DNA of 7,974 nt from an uncultured Oscillospiraceae bacterium. GTDB taxonomy: Bacteria > Bacillota > Clostridia > Oscillospirales > Oscillospiraceae. Below the pieces are notes generated by a model. The model did no database searches. It was not told where the DNA came from and was given only the letters and a program-made list of their open reading frames with translations. The stretch covers positions 1 to 7,974 of the forward strand of contig CALWYM010000019.1 of the NCBI GenBank assembly GCA_944385775.1, given 5' to 3'. Position numbers and translations under genes: made by a program. Of this stretch, positions 1-6,798 are shown piece by piece (the first letter of the stretch is position 1; every line of letters starts with the position of its first letter).

Positions 1-1134
1 GTACAGCAGCGTTCCACCAGGTTTTACGCATTTAGAACAGTTTCTAAGTATATCAAGCTGGATTTCAGGCAGACGTTCCAGCGTTTCAGGTTCCTTATAA
101 CGTATATCTGGCTTTGTCCGTATTACGCCAATACCAGAGCATGGAACATCTGTAATAACAAGGTCACAGTATCCATTAAGCTCGTCAAATGCGTCACGGC
201 TATCCTTTGCCTTTGTGGAAATAATTGATATGCCAAGACGCTGGGCACCGCTTCTCACAAGTGAAAGCTTCTTATCGTGTATATCGCAGGACAGTATTTT
301 CCCGTTGTTTTCCATCATAATGGCAGCCGCAAAGCTCTTTCCCCCGGGAGCGGAACATGCGTCAAGCACCATATCTCCCGGCTTTGGAGAAGCCGCTAAA
401 ACGGACAGATATGCAGCTCCGTCCTGAACATAAAACTCACCGTCGGCAAAGGCTCCGTAGGAAGATACTGCTCCTGATGAGGATATATTAATGCCTCTGT
501 CTATAATTTCATTTTTTCTGACGGAGGCACCCTCTGAAGAAAGCCTTTCCATAAGGCGCCTAGGCGTAGTTTTAAGGGTATTTGTAATAAGAGTAACAGG
601 AGATGGCGTATTATCCGCAACCAGTATTTTTTCACAAATATCAGAACCGTACTCGTCAAGAAGCATTGACACGAGCCACTTTGGGTGGCTGTACCTGATT
701 GAAAGCTCCTCAATTTTTGTTCCAGCCTTAATTTCAGGCAGATTATCCTTTGCGCCGGCAATTTTACGCAGCACCGCATTCACAAGCCCTGCCGCTCCGC
801 GTGAGTACTTTTTTGTAATGTTAACTCCCTCAGAAACAACCGCGTGAGCCGGTACCTTTGTGAAAAACAAAAGCTGATAGACAGAAAGCCTCAATATATC
901 CAAAACCACAGGCTCAAAATACTCAAGCTTCCGACCTGAAAAAAAGGAAATATAGTAATCGCAAAAGCTCTCATTTTGAAGAACGCCATTCATAATATTT
1001 GAGGCAAGGGCTATGTCACGCTTGTCCATAGCGTTTTTTACAGCCGTATTGTTCAAAACCATATCAGGTCTGGCACCGCGTTTTCTAAACGCCGTCAAAG
1101 CCTCAAGAGCCAGCTCTCTAGCCGTCATAGACAT
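1..1134 (-). CDS. rsmB: 16S rRNA (cytosine-967 C5)-methyltransferase RsmB, 3' end cut by window edge
   Basis: I translated this frame by hand: it is open for 378 codons with no stop and runs off the window at base 1. RsmB is a cytoplasmic SAM-dependent enzyme that makes m5C967 in 16S rRNA. Residues 1 to about 135 look like the NusB-like RNA-binding domain (RDIALA, ILRLSVYQLLF, GLVNAVLRK), followed by YSHPKWL at 148-154. The Rossmann methyltransferase part has the SAM-binding motif DACSAPGGK (258-266) and motif IV TDVPCSGIG (328-336) with Cys332. The catalytic Cys of motif VI, expected a few residues after the last visible Tyr378, lies outside the window. The family is about 430-450 aa, so some 50-70 residues are missing. 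The ATG at 1132-1134 is chosen because AGAGGA (1143-1148) precedes it by 8 nt; an ATG two codons later is 14 nt away. The start overlaps the fmt end by 10 bp, suggesting translational coupling. Confidence 0.95.
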   Translation of the reverse strand, partial: MSMTARELALEALTAFRKRGARPDMVLNNTAVKNAMDKRDIALASNIMNGVLQNESFCDYYISFFSGRKLEYFEPVVLDILRLSVYQLLFFTKVPAHAVVSEGVNITKKYSRGAAGLVNAVLRKIAGAKDNLPEIKAGTKIEELSIRYSHPKWLVSMLLDEYGSDICEKILVADNTPSPVTLITNTLKTTPRRLMERLSSEGASVRKNEIIDRGINISSSGAVSSYGAFADGEFYVQDGAAYLSVLAASPKPGDMVLDACSAPGGKSFAAAIMMENNGKILSCDIHDKKLSLVRSGAQRLGISIISTKAKDSRDAFDELNGYCDLVITDVPCSGIGVIRTKPDIRYKEPETLERLPEIQLDILRNCSKCVKPGGTLLY

Positions 1135-2039
1135 ATTGGGTGTCCTCTCAAATAATCCGCCGCCTTCATTCTCTTTCCGCCGGGAGCCTGAAGCTCAGTA
1201 ATAACAACAGCGCCGTCCAGACAGCCCACGCAAATTCCTTCTTTATCGGCGGCAATAATACTGCCGGGGACAAAATTCCCGGTCCGTTTGGAAGCCTCAG
1301 CCTTATATATTTTAAACCTCTGTCCAGCAAGTTCTGCGGACGCCACAGGCCATGGATTCATACCGTTTATATGAGAAATAACCAGTCGTGAAGGTTTATT
1401 CCAATCAATCACGCCCATTTCCTTTGTAAGAGGTGGGGCATAGGTAACTTTATCTGTATCCTGAGGAGTCCTCGAAGCTTTCCCCTCAAAAATATCTTTT
1501 AATACGTCGCAAAGAAGATCAGCACCTATATCTGCAAGCCGTTCAAAAAGCTCTCCCGAGGTCTCGCCGTCAAGGATCTCCGTGCTCCGCTGCGCAATAA
1601 TATCTCCCCCATCCATATCGTGGGACATATACATTGCCGTAACGCCTGTAACCTTATCTCCGTTGATTACAGACCACTGTATCGGAGCAGCTCCTCTGTA
1701 TTTTGGGAGAAGTGAGCCGTGAATATTAACACAGCCATATTTGGGATATTCAAGAATACTATCAGGCAGAATGCGACCGTAGGCAACAACAAGAATAATA
1801 TCCGGGTTTAAGTCCTTTATAATATTCAGTGCCGTACCGTCACGAAGCTTTACCGGCTGAAAAACAGGCGTACCATGCTCCTCTGCCAGAACCTTAACGG
1901 GGGGCTTTTCCAGCTTTTGTTTTCTCCCCACCGGCTTATCAGGCTGGGTAAATACGCCCACTATCTCATACCCTGTACTGTAAAGCTTTTTGAGGCAGGT
2001 CCCGGCAAAATCCGGAGTTCCCATGAAAAGAATCCTCAT
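1125..2039 (-). CDS. fmt: Methionyl-tRNA formyltransferase
   Basis: Fmt transfers a formyl group from 10-formyl-tetrahydrofolate to the amino group of Met on initiator tRNA, in the cytoplasm. The 304-aa product is close to the usual length (E. coli 315). The N-terminal formyltransferase Rossmann domain (about 1-190) starts MRILFMGTPDFA and carries NIHGSLLPKYRGAAPIQW (105-122). By alignment with E. coli Asn108/His110/Asp146, the catalytic residues are Asn105, His107 and Asp143 (in DMDGGD). The C-terminal OB-fold domain (about 206-304) ends with LQAPGGKRMKAADYLRG, typical of the family. The start is well supported: GGAGG at 2047-2051 lies 7 nt upstream of the ATG. The ATG overlaps the def stop in an ATGA arrangement (4 bp), and the 3' end overlaps rsmB by 10 bp. 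Co-expression with def fits the formylation/deformylation cycle. Confidence 0.98.
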   Translation of the reverse strand: MRILFMGTPDFAGTCLKKLYSTGYEIVGVFTQPDKPVGRKQKLEKPPVKVLAEEHGTPVFQPVKLRDGTALNIIKDLNPDIILVVAYGRILPDSILEYPKYGCVNIHGSLLPKYRGAAPIQWSVINGDKVTGVTAMYMSHDMDGGDIIAQRSTEILDGETSGELFERLADIGADLLCDVLKDIFEGKASRTPQDTDKVTYAPPLTKEMGVIDWNKPSRLVISHINGMNPWPVASAELAGQRFKIYKAEASKRTGNFVPGSIIAADKEGICVGCLDGAVVITELQAPGGKRMKAADYLRGHPICL

Positions 2040-2545
2040 TCATCTTCCTCCGTATAGTTCTCAAGTTCTTCCGGGGTGAGAATCCTTTCAGCCTTTTCTG
2101 TAAAAAGGTGACCATCAAGATGATCTATCTCGTGGCAAAAGCACCTTGCTACAATGCCATGACCATCGACCTCAAAAAAGTTTCCATACCTATCCTGTGC
2201 GCGGACTTTGGCATACTCAGGTCTTGTCACAATTCCATAAACACCCGGAACCGATAAACAACCCTCCGTTCCTGTCTGCTCCCCCGATGTCTCAATAATT
2301 TCAGGATTAATAAGCTCTATAATCTGTTCCTCAGGTGACAGCTCCTCTTTGGACACGTCCATAACAAGAACAACACGTCTTAAAACACCAACCTGCGGAG
2401 CAGCAAGACCCACTCCGTTAGCTTCCAAAAGCGTCTCCCTCATATCATCCAGCAAGGTGTGTATTCTCTTGTTAAAGTCTGTAACGACACGGCTTTTTTT
2501 AAGCAGAGCCGAATCGCCCTCTTCTCTAATTTTTCTAAGTGCCAT
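2036..2545 (-). CDS. def: Peptide deformylase
   Basis: Def is a metallohydrolase (Fe2+ or Zn2+) that removes the N-formyl group from nascent proteins at the ribosome exit. The 169-aa length is typical. All three family motifs are visible: motif I GVGLAAPQ (44-51, Gln51), motif II EGCLS (94-98, metal ligand Cys96) and motif III HEIDHLDG (138-145, metal ligands His138 and His142, catalytic Glu139). The residue before the HExxH motif is Cys137, where E. coli has Gln, and another Cys sits at 135. The C-terminal tail is acidic (LENYTEEDE). AGGAG at 2552-2556 lies 6 nt before the ATG. It starts 16 bp after the priA stop and ends inside the fmt start (ATGA), so fmt is probably translated by coupling. 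Confidence 0.98.
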   Translation of the reverse strand: MALRKIREEGDSALLKKSRVVTDFNKRIHTLLDDMRETLLEANGVGLAAPQVGVLRRVVLVMDVSKEELSPEEQIIELINPEIIETSGEQTGTEGCLSVPGVYGIVTRPEYAKVRAQDRYGNFFEVDGHGIVARCFCHEIDHLDGHLFTEKAERILTPEELENYTEEDE

Positions 2546-2561
2546 ACTACGCTCCTATCTT

Positions 2562-4805
2562 CTAATCCGTAGGATCTGCGTCAGCATATGCCGACACTCC
2601 TCGGAATCCTTTATCTGATGAGAATTCACGTATAACATGACTTATCGTGTCACGAACTCTCTTTGTATTCTTCCCAATCAATACCAGCTTATAGCGGTAT
2701 CTGTTATTTACCTTTGTTACGCCGTCAGGCGATGGACCAAGCACATTCACGGAATTACCAAAATAATATTTGAATGTATTCAGAAGCTTAACACAGCCTC
2801 TTAAAACAAGAGCCTCATCAATCCCTGATAAGCACACCGAAATCATATCAGAAACAGGCGGCGCCGAAATAATCTTGCGAAGCTCAATTTCCTTATAAAA
2901 AAAACTCTCATAATCTTGCCTTGCGGCTAAAACTATTGTCTCATTTTCAGGTGTGTAGGTTTGAATCACAGCCCTGCCCATCTTTTCTCCCCTACCCGAT
3001 CTGCCCACGACCTGGGTAATTAGTGAAAAAGTCCGTTCCCTGGAACGGAAACTGCCAGAATACAGAGACTGGTCTGCGTTCATAACGCCAACAAGAGTCA
3101 CGTTTTCAAAGTCTAGCCCCTTTGTAATCATCTGAGTCCCCAGAAGAATGGGAACATTCTCTTTCCTGAATCGTTCAAGAAGCTTTTCGTGGGAGCCAAC
3201 CCTTGCCACAGTATCAGAATCCATACGTACCGTCTCTGTACCCGGAAAAAGCCGATTGATTTCCTCCTCTATTTTTTGAGTTCCCGTACCCATAAACTTA
3301 AGCTTTCCGCCACATTCAGGACACTTTGTGGGAACGGACTCAGAGTGACCACAATAGTGGCACATAAGCTTTTTCTCGTAAGAATGAAGGGTCATGGAAA
3401 CGCTGCAATTAGGGCACATAAATGTATACCCGCACTCGCCGCACACAACAGCGCTTGCGGCACCGCGTCGGTTTATAAAAAGTATACTCTGCTCCCCTTT
3501 TGATATATTTTCGCCAAGCTCCTCTATAAGCTTTTCCGAAAAAGCACCACCATTGCCATTTCGCAGTTCGTCTCTCATATTGACAATGGAGACGTGAGGC
3601 AAATTTCTCTTGTTAAAGCGTTCTTTCAGTTCAAAATAGCTGTACCTGCCATTTTTGGCGAAATACATACTTTCTACTGACGGTGTGGCAGACCCTAAAA
3701 GCAAAAGCGCATTTGACTTAGCACATTTGTATTTAGCTACACCCCTTGCGTTATATCTCGGATTACTTTCCGACTTATAGGTATGCTCCTGCTCCTCATC
3801 TATAATTATAAGCCCCAGATTTTCCACAGGCGCAAAAATTGCAGAGCGCGTACCTATTACAACCATAACCTCACCGGATTTTATTCTTTTCCATTCATCA
3901 TATCTCTCCCCCATCGTAAGGGAACTATGAAGAACGGCAACATTTTTTCCAAAGTGTGAGGAAAAAATTCTAACAGCCTGAGGTGTAAGAGATATTTCAG
4001 GGACAAGAATAATCGCCCTTTTGCCAAGGTCCACAGCCTCAGCCGCCAGCTTAATATATATCAAGGTTTTACCGCTTCCAGTAACTCCGAAAAGCAACGC
4101 AGCCTCCGGTTTATCTGAATTGAGAAGACCGGAAAGTCCTGAATACACCTGCTGCTGGTCATCATTCAACTTTATCGGTCCAGCAGTCGGTGCGTCGTTT
4201 GCTCCCTGGTATCGAAAAACCTGCCTGATTTCACAATCTAAAAATCCCTGCTTAATAAGAGTATTGACCGTTGCGGTCCGTGCCCCGGTAAACTCTGCAA
4301 TATCCGAGACAGCCGCCTCTCCGACGGACACCATAAGATTCAGGACCGCAGACTGCATAGGAGCTCTGCCCTTTTTTTGCCCGGCAGCTATAACAGCCTC
4401 TTCCGGATGGACGGCAAGCCTTACAAAAGTCTCTGTCTTATCGCCTACTCTGCGGCGTCCGTTTTTATACCACATTCCAACCGGCAGCATAGACTTCAGC
4501 GCATCATAGAGAGTGCAAAAAAATCTGTCTCTCATCCATAGCGCCAGCTTTATTTGTTCCTCAGTCAGTACGGGCTCCTCATCAAGTGCGCTTTCAATAG
4601 GTTTAACTTCTTTATAATCAGAGTTTTCCTCGAGAACAAGCACAAAACCCTCACAATGATGATTTCCCGCTCCAAAAGGAACAGATACCCTGACGCCAGG
4701 CTTCACTTTTCCCCGCAGTGCTTCCGGTATAAAATACGTGTAAGGTCTGTCTATTGAGTATATGGCAGCCGATACGGCAATTTTTGCATAAGCTTTAGTT
4801 TCCAA
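2562..4805 (-). CDS. priA: Primosomal protein N', replication restart helicase PriA
   Basis: PriA recognises stalled or repaired replication forks and reloads the replicative helicase; it is a 3'-5' superfamily-2 DNA helicase. The 747 aa lie between E. coli (732) and B. subtilis (805). Domains in order: N-terminal 3'-DNA-end binding domain (about 1-105, with RPYTYFIP), a winged-helix region (about 110-200), then helicase lobe 1 with Walker A GVTGSGKT (240-247), motif II DEEQ (336-339) and GSATPS (371-376). A zinc-binding insertion follows with eight cysteines in four CxxC pairs (455/458, 464/467, 482/485, 495/498). Lobe 2 carries GTQMITKGLDFENV (556-569) and motif VI QVVGRSGRG (598-606). The C-terminal domain has LGPSP (689-693) and RYRYKLVLIG. 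Motif II is DEEQ rather than DEEH, and motif VI reads QVVGRSGR rather than QVAGRAGR. The start is TTG, set by a strong ribosome binding site. It begins 23 bp after rpoZ, where B. subtilis has coaBC. Confidence 0.97.
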   Translation of the reverse strand: METKAYAKIAVSAAIYSIDRPYTYFIPEALRGKVKPGVRVSVPFGAGNHHCEGFVLVLEENSDYKEVKPIESALDEEPVLTEEQIKLALWMRDRFFCTLYDALKSMLPVGMWYKNGRRRVGDKTETFVRLAVHPEEAVIAAGQKKGRAPMQSAVLNLMVSVGEAAVSDIAEFTGARTATVNTLIKQGFLDCEIRQVFRYQGANDAPTAGPIKLNDDQQQVYSGLSGLLNSDKPEAALLFGVTGSGKTLIYIKLAAEAVDLGKRAIILVPEISLTPQAVRIFSSHFGKNVAVLHSSLTMGERYDEWKRIKSGEVMVVIGTRSAIFAPVENLGLIIIDEEQEHTYKSESNPRYNARGVAKYKCAKSNALLLLGSATPSVESMYFAKNGRYSYFELKERFNKRNLPHVSIVNMRDELRNGNGGAFSEKLIEELGENISKGEQSILFINRRGAASAVVCGECGYTFMCPNCSVSMTLHSYEKKLMCHYCGHSESVPTKCPECGGKLKFMGTGTQKIEEEINRLFPGTETVRMDSDTVARVGSHEKLLERFRKENVPILLGTQMITKGLDFENVTLVGVMNADQSLYSGSFRSRERTFSLITQVVGRSGRGEKMGRAVIQTYTPENETIVLAARQDYESFFYKEIELRKIISAPPVSDMISVCLSGIDEALVLRGCVKLLNTFKYYFGNSVNVLGPSPDGVTKVNNRYRYKLVLIGKNTKRVRDTISHVIREFSSDKGFRGVSAYADADPTD

Positions 4806-4813
4806 ATCGACTA

Positions 4814-4819
4814 CTCCTC
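4814..4819 (-). promoter_or_regulatory. Ribosome binding site of priA (fixes a TTG start)
   Basis: On the minus strand GAGGAG ends 8 nt before TTG at 4803-4805. No ATG or GTG lies at a better distance, and translation from the TTG gives the normal PriA N-terminus (METKAYAKIAV then RPYTYFIP). The combination of a strong Shine-Dalgarno site with a weak start codon suggests tuned, modest PriA synthesis; that last point is inference. Confidence 0.85.
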
Positions 4820-4828
4820 AACACAAAT

Positions 4829-5032
4829 TTATTCTTCGCCCTCTATATGTGCGGTAATCTTTCCGTCGGCAATCTCCTGAAGCGCTATTGAAACAGGATT
4901 GTCGTTCAGAGGACTGTTTGCAGCCTCGGAAGCGGCTGAGATTTCCCTTGCCCTTTTAGCGGCTACGTTTACAAGAAGGTATCTGCTATTAACATTCTTT
5001 AAAAGCTCTGGTAAGCTTGGATATAACATCAT
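4829..5032 (-). CDS. rpoZ: DNA-directed RNA polymerase subunit omega
   Basis: Omega is the smallest RNA polymerase core subunit; it helps fold and latch beta'. The 67-aa product has the Firmicutes-type N-terminus MLYPS, the conserved helix SRYLLVNVAAKRARE (about 16-30), and PVSIALQEIADGKI (46-59), ending in an acidic tail. Two in-frame ATGs sit in tandem (5030-5032 and 5027-5029), so the protein may begin MMLYPS or MLYPS. I chose the first, 9 nt after AAAGGA. A GTG start at 5050 would add six residues (MKGLDF) and is unlikely because the ribosome binding site lies within that extension. The stretch lacks the MAR N-terminus that in proteobacterial omega contributes to a ppGpp site. The coding start is 4 bp after the gmk stop, and the ribosome binding site lies inside gmk, so the two are probably coupled. 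Confidence 0.93.
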   Translation of the reverse strand: MMLYPSLPELLKNVNSRYLLVNVAAKRAREISAASEAANSPLNDNPVSIALQEIADGKITAHIEGEE

Positions 5033-5036
5033 AAAA

Positions 5037-5615
5037 TCAAGTCCTTTCACTTGTACGTTTTTTTTCCTTAAGAATTATGTCTAATAGCTCATCGGATGCA
5101 CGTTTTACGTCATCATTTACTATTACATAATCATATGTTGAAGCCTTACTCAATTCCTCTTTAGCTTTGCTAAGTCTTCCGAGAATTGTCTGCTCGTTTT
5201 CAGTCGAACGGTTCCTCAGTCGCCTTTCAAGCTCCTCCATGCTTGGCGGAGCAATAAATATAGCCACTGCCTCAGGCTTTTTCTCCTTTACCTGCCTTTC
5301 GCCCTGGACCTCAATATCCATAAAGACATCACATCCCTTGTTAATGTAAGTCTCCACAGGCTCCCTTGGGGTACCGTAAGAGTGCTCCACATATTCTGCG
5401 TATTCAAGAAACTCGTCTTTGGATATCATGTCCTTAAATTTTTCTTTAGTTATAAAGTGGTAATGGACGCCGTCCACCTCTCCGCTTCTGGGTGCTCTTG
5501 TAGTTGCTGAAACCGAGAAAAAATATTTATCAAGATGGGAAAACACCTCTTTTAAAAGAGTGCTTTTTCCGCACCCGGAAGGTCCTGAAATAATAAAAAT
5601 CGTTCCCTTATTCAT
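5037..5615 (-). CDS. gmk: Guanylate kinase
   Basis: Gmk phosphorylates GMP (and dGMP) to GDP with ATP, a required step in guanine nucleotide supply. The 192-aa product begins MNKGTIFIISGPSGCGKST, with the P-loop GPSGCGKST at 11-19. The GMP-binding region includes ATTRAPRSGEVDGVHYHF (37-54) and EYVEHSYGTP (74-83). EVQG (102-105) and the lid segment RLRNRSTENEQTILGRL (132-148) follow; the lid reads RSTE where RGTE is common. The frame stays open upstream to 5759, but that extension overlaps remA out of frame and does not resemble Gmk. The ATG at 5613-5615 overlaps the remA stop by 8 bp. GGAGG at 5628-5632 is 12 nt upstream, a little long; an ATG abutting it (MSRK form, 5625-5627) has no spacing and is unlikely. 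Guanylate kinase of several Firmicutes is inhibited by (p)ppGpp; that applies here only by family. Confidence 0.97.
   Translation of the reverse strand: MNKGTIFIISGPSGCGKSTLLKEVFSHLDKYFFSVSATTRAPRSGEVDGVHYHFITKEKFKDMISKDEFLEYAEYVEHSYGTPREPVETYINKGCDVFMDIEVQGERQVKEKKPEAVAIFIAPPSMEELERRLRNRSTENEQTILGRLSKAKEELSKASTYDYVIVNDDVKRASDELLDIILKEKKRTSERT
5042..5047 (-). promoter_or_regulatory. Ribosome binding site of rpoZ (decides between GTG and ATG starts)
   Basis: AAAGGA on the minus strand lies 9 nt before the ATG at 5030-5032 and 12 nt before the second ATG. It is located inside the last codons of gmk and downstream of the alternative GTG at 5048-5050, which argues against that longer start. Confidence 0.7.
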
Positions 5616-5883
5616 CTTCCGGCTCATCCTCCATAGCATTTTTTTCAAAGTGACCTGTAATTCTCGCGGAAATAGTTTCCGGCGCAATTGCAGACAAGAT
5701 AATATGTCCACTGTCTGTAAAAATAACAGCCCTTGTCCGCCTGCCGTAGGTTGCGTCAATAAGCTGACCTCCGTACCGAGAGTCGGAGATTATCCTCTTT
5801 ATAGGCGCCGACTCAGGACTTACTATCGCAACTATTCTGTTTTCCGCAACAGTATTTCCAAAGCCTATATTCACAAGCCTCAT
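5608..5883 (-). CDS. remA: Extracellular matrix regulator RemA (DUF370)
   Basis: The 91-aa protein matches the RemA/DUF370 family closely: VNIGFGN (4-10), IVSPESAPIKR (20-30), LIDATYGRRTRAV (41-53), HIILSAIAPETI (60-71). In Bacillus subtilis RemA is a DNA-binding, ring-forming activator of biofilm matrix and osmoprotection genes; conserved arginines contact DNA. Candidate equivalents here are Arg16 and Arg48/49/51. The role of RemA in Clostridia that lack those matrix operons is not settled, so the name gives family and not proven function. The C-terminus adds an acidic tail (MEDEPEDE) that is not part of the core fold. The start is well set: AAGGAG at 5892-5897 lies 8 nt before the ATG and overlaps the yicC stop codon. 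It sits 12 bp after yicC and overlaps gmk by 8 bp. Confidence 0.95.
   Translation of the reverse strand: MRLVNIGFGNTVAENRIVAIVSPESAPIKRIISDSRYGGQLIDATYGRRTRAVIFTDSGHIILSAIAPETISARITGHFEKNAMEDEPEDE
5628..5632 (-). promoter_or_regulatory. Probable ribosome binding site of gmk, inside remA
   Basis: GGAGG on the minus strand lies 12 nt before the chosen ATG of gmk and directly abuts another in-frame ATG. It is the only strong site near the Gmk start. The long spacing, together with the 8-bp gene overlap, suggests that re-initiation by ribosomes finishing remA contributes to gmk translation. Confidence 0.6.
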
Positions 5884-5895
5884 ATTGCTCTCTCC

Positions 5896-6774
5896 TTACT
5901 CAATATTCTGAACCTGTTCCCTGATTTTTTCAATAACACTTTTAAGCTCAACAACAGTATGACTCATCTCAATGTCGTTACACTTGGAGCCGATGGTGTT
6001 TGCTTCTCTGTTAAACTCCTGAATAAGAAAATCAAGCTTTCTTCCGACAGGCTCATCACTTTCCATAAGGTTGCGTAGCTGCTCTACATGGCTTCTAAGT
6101 CTTACAGTCTCTTCATCAACAGTAACCTTATCTGCAAAAATCGCCGCCTCGGTAAGTATTCTTGCCTCGTCAATAGAGGTACTTTCCAAAATTTCAGTCA
6201 TCTTTTTATAAAGACGTTCACGATACTCGGAGATTGTTTGCGGAGACCGCTCCTCGCAAATCCTGACCAGAGCCTCAACCTCCCCGGCTTTTCCCAAAAC
6301 ATCATTTTTAAGCTTCTCGCCCTCTCTCAGGCGCATGGAATTGAAATCCTCAATGGCATTTTGCAAAATGTCCGAAATATCCTTGCCAAGCTGCTCAACG
6401 TCTGCCTCCTTTTTAGTTACAAAAAGGACGTCCTGAAACTTTGACAGAGTTATTGACGTAGCGTCGTTAGGTATCCCATACTTCATACTGATTTCTTTTA
6501 AGGCATTCATATACGCATCTGCAACACTCTCATTTACGCTGATAGAAATGTCATCAGCCTTTGACGAGTCAATAGTCACAAATACATCAACCTTACCCCT
6601 GGATACATTTTTTTGAATCTGACTTTTTATTCCGTCTTCCAAAGCCGTGTATACCCTGGGAATTCGCACGGAGCAATCAAGAAATCTGTTGTTTACACTT
6701 CTCAGCTCGATAGTAATTTCCAGTTTTCCAGAAGTGCCTTTGGCGCTTCCATACCCTGTCATACTTCTTATCAT
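5896..6774 (-). CDS. yicC: YicC family protein, probable endoribonuclease or RNA-turnover factor
   Basis: The 292-aa length and both ends match the YicC (YloC in Bacillus) family: N-terminus MIRSMTGYG, and a C-terminal DUF1732 region (about 207-292) with RKLDFLIQEFNREANTIGSK (245-264) and the terminal KIREQVQNIE. E. coli YicC has been linked to ribonuclease activity and to degradation of the small RNA RyhB; the role in this organism is inference. The middle (about 120-200) is rich in charged residues and probably helical or coiled. The start is fixed by the conserved MIRSMTG end, but the ribosome binding site is weak: only AGGTGG at 6788-6793, 13 nt upstream. Translation may depend partly on ribosomes from the preceding gene, 24 bp away. 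I see no convincing promoter in front of it. Confidence 0.95.
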   Translation of the reverse strand: MIRSMTGYGSAKGTSGKLEITIELRSVNNRFLDCSVRIPRVYTALEDGIKSQIQKNVSRGKVDVFVTIDSSKADDISISVNESVADAYMNALKEISMKYGIPNDATSITLSKFQDVLFVTKKEADVEQLGKDISDILQNAIEDFNSMRLREGEKLKNDVLGKAGEVEALVRICEERSPQTISEYRERLYKKMTEILESTSIDEARILTEAAIFADKVTVDEETVRLRSHVEQLRNLMESDEPVGRKLDFLIQEFNREANTIGSKCNDIEMSHTVVELKSVIEKIREQVQNIE

Positions 6775-6787
6775 AGCTTTACGTCAA

Positions 6788-6793
6788 CCACCT
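6788..6793 (-). promoter_or_regulatory. Weak, distant ribosome binding site candidate of yicC
   Basis: AGGTGG on the minus strand is the best purine-rich match before yicC but is 13 nt from the ATG and imperfect. Neighbouring genes remA, priA, def and fmt have good sites at 6-8 nt, so yicC stands out as weakly equipped. Confidence 0.35.
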
Positions 6794-6798
6794 GTCTG

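Noticed and set aside
491..847. Plus-strand open frame of 118 codons
   Set aside because: Antisense to rsmB, whose translation is continuous and motif-bearing here. The minus-strand open frame 501-779 is another out-of-frame shadow of the same gene.
1264..1282. GC-rich inverted repeat CCGGGG/CCCGG within fmt
   Set aside because: Stem of only about five pairs, no T-run on the transcribed strand, and inside a coding stretch; expected by chance at this length.
4021..4509. Plus-strand open frame of 162 codons
   Set aside because: Fully antisense to the helicase and winged-helix region of priA; Ser/Ala/Pro-rich composition without domain features.
5547..5560. 14-bp perfect palindrome CTCTTTTAAAAGAG
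   Set aside because: It encodes the conserved STLLKE segment right after the Gmk P-loop; no spacing, T-run or second copy suggests a function beyond coding.
5616..5759. Longer upstream start for guanylate kinase
   Set aside because: The extra 48 residues overlap remA out of frame and bear no resemblance to Gmk, which normally begins a few residues before its P-loop.
5560..6078. Plus-strand open frame of 172 codons
   Set aside because: It lies antisense across gmk, remA and yicC, all of which match known families strongly. It has no family-like motif and looks like a frame left open by codon bias of the opposite strand.
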